DNA of 64,000 nucleotides, from assembly GCF_003711515.1 (NCBI RefSeq), contig NW_021167085.1, positions 621,649 to 685,648 on the forward strand, written 5' to 3'. The notes under the pieces are model-generated. The model was given only the letters and a program-made list of their open reading frames with translations, made no database searches and was not told the DNA's origin. The stretch is from Sodiomyces alkalinus F11 (lineage: Eukaryota; Ascomycota; Sordariomycetes; Glomerellales; Plectosphaerellaceae). The number at the start of each line of letters is the position of its first letter. Positions within the stretch are counted from its first letter, which is position 1. A program made the translations under genes and the position numbers. Below are positions 59,139 through 64,000 of this stretch, piece by piece.

Positions 59139-59245
59139 CGCCGGCTCTTTATTTAGATTAAAGGGATATCGACGCCGGTTCTTTATTTAGATTAAAGGGA
59201 TATCGACGCCGGTTCTTTATACGGATTAAAGGGAGGCCGACGCTA
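59139..59245. repeat. 34-bp tandem repeat, three copies, near 3' end of F
   Basis: GCCGGYTCTTTATTTAG, then ATTAAAGGGATATCGAC, at 59140, 59174 and 59208. It lies upstream of the polypurine region. Confidence 0.85.
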
Positions 59246-59509
59246 GCTATAGTATAGGAGCGAGGGATTAAGAACAGGACTATTATAGGACTATAACAGG
59301 TTAGTGTGCGGGATTAAGGATAGAAGGACTATAGGAATAGAGTAAGGGATTAAGGATAGGACCACGATAGGACTACCACGGGGCCGTATATAGGATTAAT
59401 AATAAAAGGATAGTGGGAAGATAGGCCGACGCCGGGTATAGTCGGGAAAAGTGGCCCTATCCGGTACCGGCCGCTCCTAAGGATAGGAGCACTCCGGGAG
59501 AGGTCGCCC

Positions 59510-59883
59510 TATTAGGTGCCCCTGCCTAGGAGATAGAGGCCGGATACACGATAGGACCACGACGGGTTCCTGTATAGATAAGACCGGGCGCCCGGCTTAA
59601 TATAGCCACGGCTACCCTAGGCCGATACTACTATATAGGGCTATAGCCTAGGCTTAGGCGTAGATATCTGTTTACGATATCCGTTTAACTACCCTAGTGT
59701 TAGCCTAAGAGTATATAATGCTTATATAATACCCCCTCCTTAGTATAGAGAGGGCAGCGATTATTCTGATTCTTTAGGGCTACCTACGTTCGGACTAGCC
59801 GTGACTACTATTTAATCCACGTCTATTCCCTTTTAGACCCTCTCGCTACTACCTTCTTACTCCTTATAACTACCTATCTAACA
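59510..59883 (+). repeat. 3' LTR of chromovirus F
   Basis: It starts TATTAGGTGCCCC and ends CTATCTAACA. Confidence 0.92.
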
Positions 59884-59888
59884 TTATT
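59884..59888. repeat. target-site duplication TTATT, right of F
   Basis: It matches 51669-51673. Confidence 0.88.
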
Positions 59889-60478
59889 AGTGGTTCTTTT
59901 ATTACGGCTATAACCTTTTAGCGAGCGGCCGTCTTTTTTTTACCGGCAGCTATAGCTGCTATAGTAGCGGCCGTGGTAGCGGCGGCGTCCGCGATATTCT
60001 TATCGCCTTTTAACGTGATATTGGAAGACGGAGTAGCCGTAACGGTAGTAGCTATAGCCTCCTCTATATTAGGGTCCACGGCGAGGGCCTTATATTTACG
60101 GATATTAGGTGGCGTGGGCTTAAGAAGTAGGTAGATATCGGCCTTCTTATCGTTTAGCTTTAGATTAAGATAGTTTTCCTAGTAGGAGGTAGATTTACCG
60201 CGTATAGCGTGCTCCTATATTACCTAATCCCTTTAGTTAATAAGGGTAATAGCGGCCGCCTTTTATTCGGTATTAGATATATTAAAAGATATCTTTACTA
60301 GTTTATTATTTATCGGTTAATTAATTAATAGGTAGGTTAATTAATCTTTTAATTACTCTAATTAGGTTAGTCGTAGTTATTTAAGAGTGCTTATATAAAT
60401 ATAATTACTTCTTTATAGGAGAATAGGGGTAGCCTTATTAATATCTATCGTTTAGGCGTTATAAGCCGGGCTTCTAAC
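59889..60478 (-). pseudogene. gag N-terminus and leader of copia element D
   Basis: Minus strand: NYLNLKLNDKKADIYLLLK near 60170, then PTPPNIRKYKALAVDPNIEE, then an Ala/Thr-rich stretch ending GKKKTAAR near 59940. The same start is seen in element E (DEAEASLLLKSIPPNVYK near 61265), which supports both calls. The leader beside the 5' LTR reads GTTAGAAGCCCGG on the minus strand, the primer-binding position. Confidence 0.75.
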
Positions 60479-60727
60479 TATCGCACGTTAAATAGCACTT
60501 AGATAATTAACTTAGTAGAGTAGAAATCTTATATATATATATTATATTAAGTTATATCTGTGTAAGTCTTTTATACCCTTAATTTAGGTGGTGAAGACTC
60601 TGTTATAGGTATTATATTATTTGGATTCTATCCGGTCTTTTCCGGTATCCGCCCCTGTTATATCCTGATGCCCGAGGCCCGAAGACCTTAGTCAGGGAGT
60701 GGATCCCCCCTGGATCCCCTATAGACC
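60479..60727 (-). repeat. 5' LTR of D, first part
   Basis: It starts TATCGCACG and is interrupted after CTATAGACC by element E. It continues at 62734-62758. Confidence 0.88.
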
Positions 60728-60953
60728 TGTCGCATTGGCACGAGCCTCGGGGGTGGGCACAGGCCTCGGGGTGGAAATGATAAGGGTGGACCCACGGTAA
60801 AATACCGGATAAGATCCAAATAGAGCGGTACTTCCGGAAGAGTACTGCCCCTTATAAAAATAGGGTAAATGGTCTCGCACACGTTATAACTTGATATAAT
60901 ACACACACGCGAAGATTTCCCCTAAGTCAGAAGAGTGTATTTGACGTGCGACA
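60728..60953 (+). repeat. 5' LTR of element E
   Basis: 226 bp, nearly identical to 62503-62728. Little affected by RIP (for example GCATTGGCACGAGCC). Confidence 0.93.
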
Positions 60954-61189
60954 GTTATAAGCCCGGTTTATAACGCTTAAAGCCATTTAATATCTTCCAC
61001 ACCTTTAAGCTATTCCTTTTTACCCTATTCCACTATAAAAGCAACCACGTTATAAGCACTTAATCGACTATCGTTAATCTAATCAGGGTAACCTCTTCTT
61101 TAATTAACCTCTTCGCTTAAAGTAATAGAAGATATCCTCTAACGTTTACCGTGATTAATAAATCCTAACTACCTAAAAGAATTAGATTA

Positions 61190-62200
61190 TATAGGAACGC
61201 AGTATCCGCGGGAAGTTCTCCTCCCTTTAGAACGGTTACCTTAATCCTTAACTGGATAACGACGAAGCAGAAGCCTCCCTACTACTTAAGTCTATACCAC
61301 CTAACGTATATAAGTGCGAAGCCGCGAATAGCGTTAAGGTTCCTAAGTTAATAGACGACCTCTCTGACTAAGGAAGAATATAATACCTTTAAGATCGCCG
61401 CGTATATCGCGAAGAAAAGGCCGACTACGATAATCAGGAATAAGAACTTAACGCCCTAGGCTCCTATATCCTGGCTATAATCTACGCCCCTCTTAGCAAC
61501 CTCCTCGGAGCGTTAGAAGCAGACTAAGCAAATAACGCGAGGGCGTGGATTACCACCCTTTACTAGTACGTAGCTCCCACGCCTATAGATTAACGCCGTA
61601 AGGCTCTACATTAATATCGTTAGCTCGTTAAAACGCCGTTGAAGACTATCCTTAGGGATATAGATAGGTGGATTACTAATTAGAAGGCTACCCTAATAGG
61701 ATACTAATACGCTGGGGTTATCGAGATAGCCTTTATAGATTAGTAGGTAGAAGATACCCTCCACGTGATACGTCCTGTTACTCGGGAATAGTGTTATATC
61801 TACGTGGTGACGAATAGGCAGAGGATTAATAATAACGAGCTATTAATTAGGGACCTCGCGCAGGACTTTAAGGTGCTATTTAAGTCTATAAGGGATATCT
61901 AATCTATCACTTTAGTAAAGGAATCCTATCGGTACTATTATTACTATAGAGATACTATCGCTATTACTACGAATAACCGCTATTATTACGGGACCTCGTG
62001 GAGAGATCTCCTTATTATATCGGTACTACTATTACTGTAGAGATGCTATCGCTATTACTACGAACCACCGCTATTACTGCGGAACTATCGGTATTACTAT
62101 TACTATAGAGATACCCTCGGTACCGCTATTATTACGGAGATATAACTATAAAGATACCCACTAAAGGCTATGCCCGCGGGAGATATAACTAACGGCTACG
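61190..62200 (+). pseudogene. gag-like frame of element E
   Basis: The plus strand reads DEAEASLLLKSIPPNVYK near 61265, ELNALGSYILAIIYAPLSNL near 61445, EAD then NNARAWITTLY near 61530, RRKALH and TPLKTILRDIDRWIT near 61640, VIEIAFID and VEDTLHVIRPVTRE near 61735. This is a copia-type capsid. RIP stops interrupt it (about 15). It ends in Thr/Ile-rich repeats equal in kind to the hinge of D. The start codon is not identifiable. Confidence 0.75.
61930..62150. repeat. tandem repeats in element E (hinge-like)
   Basis: Irregular repeats of ACTATAGAGATACTATCGC and TATTACTACGAA. They correspond to the Thr/Ile-rich hinge array of D at 48690-48910. Confidence 0.8.
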
Positions 62201-62502
62201 CCTATAGGGGGTGGATTTAAACGCGCTGTTATTATTATAGGAGGTCCTCTAGAGCGTCCTCGCGATAGGATTAAACGGGTGGCGATTAACCTAATCGGAC
62301 TAATTAGAAGCCAGGAAAATAAAGATCGAATTAAACAATTAAAAGGATCGGTTTAAGAGCGTTTTTAAGAGCGCTTTCGATAGACTGTTTTTAAGATAGA
62401 CTGTTTTCACGATAGAAAGGATTAAGAGCTGTTCAGTTTAAACCGAGGCCTCTAATTAGCTAGTCGGCCCGGAAAAGTGGATCCGCTCTAACTAGGGGGG
62501 TG

Positions 62503-62728
62503 TGTCGTATTAGCACGAGCCTCGGGGGTAGGCACAGGCCTCAGGGTGGAAATAACAAAGGTGGACCTATAGTAAAATACCGGATAGGATCCAAATAGAG
62601 CGGTACTTCCGGAAGAGTACTGCCCCTTATAAAAATAGGGCAAACGGTCTCGCACACGTTATAACTTGATATAATACACACACGCGAAGATTTCCCCTAA
62701 GTCAGAAGAGTGTATTTGACGTGCGACA
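62503..62728 (+). repeat. 3' LTR of element E
   Basis: It is preceded directly by ACTAGGGGGGTG and followed by target duplication AGACC. Confidence 0.93.
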
Positions 62729-62733
62729 AGACC

Positions 62734-62758
62734 ACGTCGTGGTCCTGCCTATACGATA
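62734..62758 (-). repeat. 5' LTR of D, remaining part
   Basis: ACGTCGTGG...ACGATA. It continues the LTR broken at 60727 and ends one CA-to-TA change away from the expected CGACA. Confidence 0.85.
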
Positions 62759-62763
62759 CGGAG

Positions 62764-63765
62764 CCCTTAGAGATATTAATTATGAAGTACACTACTCCGT
62801 AATGTCAGGTACCCGTCGGGACAGGGTACCTTAGGCTTACCTTACCTTGGACAAGGTGCAGTACCTACTCCGTATTAGGAAGAACCGTCTTGGCTCCCCT
62901 GCGTCTATGCGTCTACGGAGTGCTCCTTCTCCTTTCCCATGTCCTCGATCCACTTTATCCAGGGATCGATCTCCTCCTCCGCATTTGTCCAATAGACACT
63001 CAGCATCCCCCCAATTCCCATCGACCAAGCGTCTCCCCCATCCCAAATTACCCCCCTTTCTCCTTTTTTAGAGCTCGCGCTTTGTGCTTCGTACCAAGCC
63101 ATCGACTACCTACCTAATCGGCGACACCTTTGCTTTAAAGTTTTAAGGGGTTTCTTTACTCCCTAGCCTCACGATAATTCACTCTTTGTGGTTTTCCACG
63201 GCAACCTAGGGCAACACCTCTGTAGACGAACAGACGACTACGAAATACCGACATTGAACAACAACCTTTGTCATTTCTCGGCCTAACCAGCATGCATCCT
63301 TTGGCCGTAACAGCAACACGCATGCAATTCCGATCCCACAGAATCCAGCCGCCGCATCTTTCAGCCTGGTAATTTCCTTTCGTCGGATATTTTCTCGATC
63401 GGCGGCCACATCCAATTCCCCCCCCCCTTCCGGGGAATATCTCTTGTGTAGCCTCGCCTACCTCTACCTTACTATTCATTGCCTGATGTATGGGCATTAC
63501 TACAACATCCCTGCCCGTGCCAAACTCGAGACACCAACTACCACCCCTCTGCGGCAGAGTGCGAATCAGGCCCAGTCTAACCCACACCTGGTACCTTGAA
63601 ACTTTGGCTTTTGTGGACAGGCGGCTTTGCGGCTTTGCCCCTCGTCGAAGTTTCCCGGTCCAAGGGCCTTCACAAGGCCAGTACCCGGAAACTAGTGCTT
63701 CTAGACGTCTATCGCATCCTTTGCCCCTTTGAACTATTGCCCACAGAAGGCATTGTCCTGCTACA
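62764..63765 (+). promoter_or_regulatory. non-RIP intergenic region and probable 5' region of the plus-strand gene
   Basis: Composition becomes normal (CpA and TpG common) right after element D. It contains a small inverted repeat GGTACC...GGTACC at 62810-62831, several pyrimidine-rich stretches and a CCAAT pentamer near 62988, all usual in ascomycete promoters, but no clear TATA box. Several short overlapping open stretches on both strands at 62837-63117, and a 220-codon minus-strand stretch (63156-63818), have no recognisable product. An in-frame TGA at 63730-63732 separates this region from the gene's ATG. 5' exons or introns cannot be excluded. Confidence 0.5.
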
Positions 63766-64000
63766 ATGGGCCGCAAACCCGTTCCGCAGCCGTTGAAGCT
63801 GCCTAACTCTTCTTCCACTTCAGCTCAAGACCGACAGCCGCCGTCGAGCGAAACTGTTAGAGTCGTCCCTCCTCCTAGCTCGGCCTCACACTCCTCGCCG
63901 CGAACGCCCATGTCCCCTTTTAGCAGGTTCTCGCCGAAAAAGGCTCAATCCATCTCTACCCACGCCTCGCCATCACCCTTGGACACCGCCGAACAATCTT
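63766..64000 (+). CDS. hypothetical protein, N-terminus only (host gene)
   Basis: The first 78 codons of an unbroken frame that runs off the window. The start is chosen because ATG 63766 is the first Met after an in-frame TGA (63730) and has A at -3 and G at +4, a good eukaryotic context. The peptide begins MGRKPVPQPLKLPNSSSTSA and is rich in Ser, Pro and basic residues, with several Ser-Pro sites (SSPRTPMSPFSRFSPKK at about residues 43-59). This looks like a disordered N-terminal tail that proline-directed kinases could modify. No signal peptide or membrane segment is seen. The family is not recognised. It has normal codon use and no RIP, and is the only intact host coding sequence in the window. 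Confidence 0.75.
   Translation, partial: MGRKPVPQPLKLPNSSSTSAQDRQPPSSETVRVVPPPSSASHSSPRTPMSPFSRFSPKKAQSISTHASPSPLDTAEQS

Larger units (their letters stand above)
51674..59883 (+). mobile_element. chromovirus F (Ty3/gypsy), complete, 8210 bp
   Basis: LTRs are 51674-52045 (372 bp) and 59510-59883 (374 bp), with TG...CA-type ends changed by RIP and a perfect 5-bp target duplication TTATT. The interior on the plus strand reads gag, protease, RT, RNase H, integrase and chromodomain, then tandem repeats and an opposite-strand frame before the 3' LTR. It is inserted into gag of copia element D. Confidence 0.93.
60728..62728 (+). mobile_element. element E: small gag-only LTR retrotransposon, 2001 bp
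   Basis: Two 226-bp LTRs (60728-60953 and 62503-62728, TGTCG...GACGTGCGACA) with a perfect 5-bp target duplication AGACC (60723-60727 and 62729-62733). The 1549-bp interior has a primer-site-like GTTATAAGCCCGG, a gag-like frame, hinge repeats and a polypurine end GGGGGGTG. There is no protease, integrase or RT. LTR ends, primer-site region, polypurine end and gag start resemble copia element D, so D-type enzymes probably mobilised it. The LTRs keep many CpA/TpG, so it is the youngest insertion here. Confidence 0.9.
46248..62758 (-). mobile_element. copia element D (Ty1/copia), split by F and E
   Basis: LTRs of about 274 bp lie at 46248-46521 and at 60479-60727 plus 62734-62758; the latter is split by element E. 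The internal region, 46522-51673 plus 59889-60478, is about 5.7 kb and reads on the minus strand as gag, integrase, RT, RNase H, i.e. copia order. The polypurine end GGGGGTG abuts the 3' LTR at 46522. The flanks CAGAG (46243-46247) and CGGAG (62759-62763) are a likely 5-bp target duplication with one G-to-A change. Confidence 0.88.

Noticed and set aside
62837..63117. Four overlapping short open stretches on both strands.
   Set aside because: They overlap each other in several frames in pyrimidine-rich intergenic DNA. None has a supporting motif.
63156..63818. 220-codon open frame on the minus strand.
   Set aside because: It overlaps the start of the better-supported plus-strand gene, has no recognisable domain, and looks like the complement of 5' untranslated DNA of ordinary composition.
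1..64000. tRNA, rRNA, CRISPR, telomere repeats or a biosynthetic cluster.
   Set aside because: No cloverleaf-like segment, spaced repeat array, (TTAGGG)n tract or set of host genes was seen. Scanning by eye could miss a single degraded tRNA.

Overview
The window is a repeat-dense block of a filamentous ascomycete (Pezizomycotina) genome that ends in a normal gene. Evidence: nested Ty3/gypsy chromoviruses, a Ty1/copia element and Tad1-like LINEs, nearly all carrying the signature of repeat-induced point mutation (RIP). CpA and TpG are almost absent, TpA is very abundant and CpG is kept. For example, bases 54301-54360 hold no CpA or TpG but twelve TpA. As a result almost every retroelement reading frame is broken by TAA/TAG at former Gln, Trp or Arg codons, and no open frame longer than about 110 codons survives in the first 62.7 kb. 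The last 1.2 kb has ordinary composition and holds the 5' end of one probable host gene. No tRNA, rRNA, CRISPR or bacterial gene was seen.

Layout. 1-5990: gypsy element G (+), cut by the window edge. 7650-10640: LINE M (+). 10700-11800: unidentified minus-strand relic. 12640-15690: LINE H (-). 15691-16335: LTR and gag fragment of family C (+). 16336-17296: LINE ORF1 fragment L (+). 17297-33320: chromovirus A (-), split by the complete chromovirus B (21239-28807, -, target duplication ATCCG). 33321-33844: B-type LTR (+). 33845-37967: LINE I (-). 37968-38873: B-type LTR plus gag start (+). 38874-40526: 3' end of an F-like element, J (+). 40527-45775: gypsy C (-), split by the 5'-truncated LINE K (43733-45518, target duplication TAGGACCTCC). 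46248-62758: copia element D (-), split by the complete chromovirus F (51674-59883, +, target duplication TTATT) and, inside its 5' LTR, by the small gag-only element E (60728-62728, +, target duplication AGACC). 62764-63765: intergenic and 5' region. 63766 to the end: start of a plus-strand gene.

The nesting gives a relative chronology: A before B, C before K, D before F and E. The most interesting recurring feature is an extra open frame on the strand opposite pol, between the chromodomain and the 3' LTR, in chromoviruses A, B and F (possibly J). Element E looks like a non-autonomous derivative of D, with related LTR ends, the same polypurine end, a related gag start and the same hinge repeats.

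Limits: everything was read by eye. Domain identities come from recalled family motifs, edges without LTRs or target duplications are approximate, and RIP makes both strands look partly open, so strand calls rest on motifs rather than openness.
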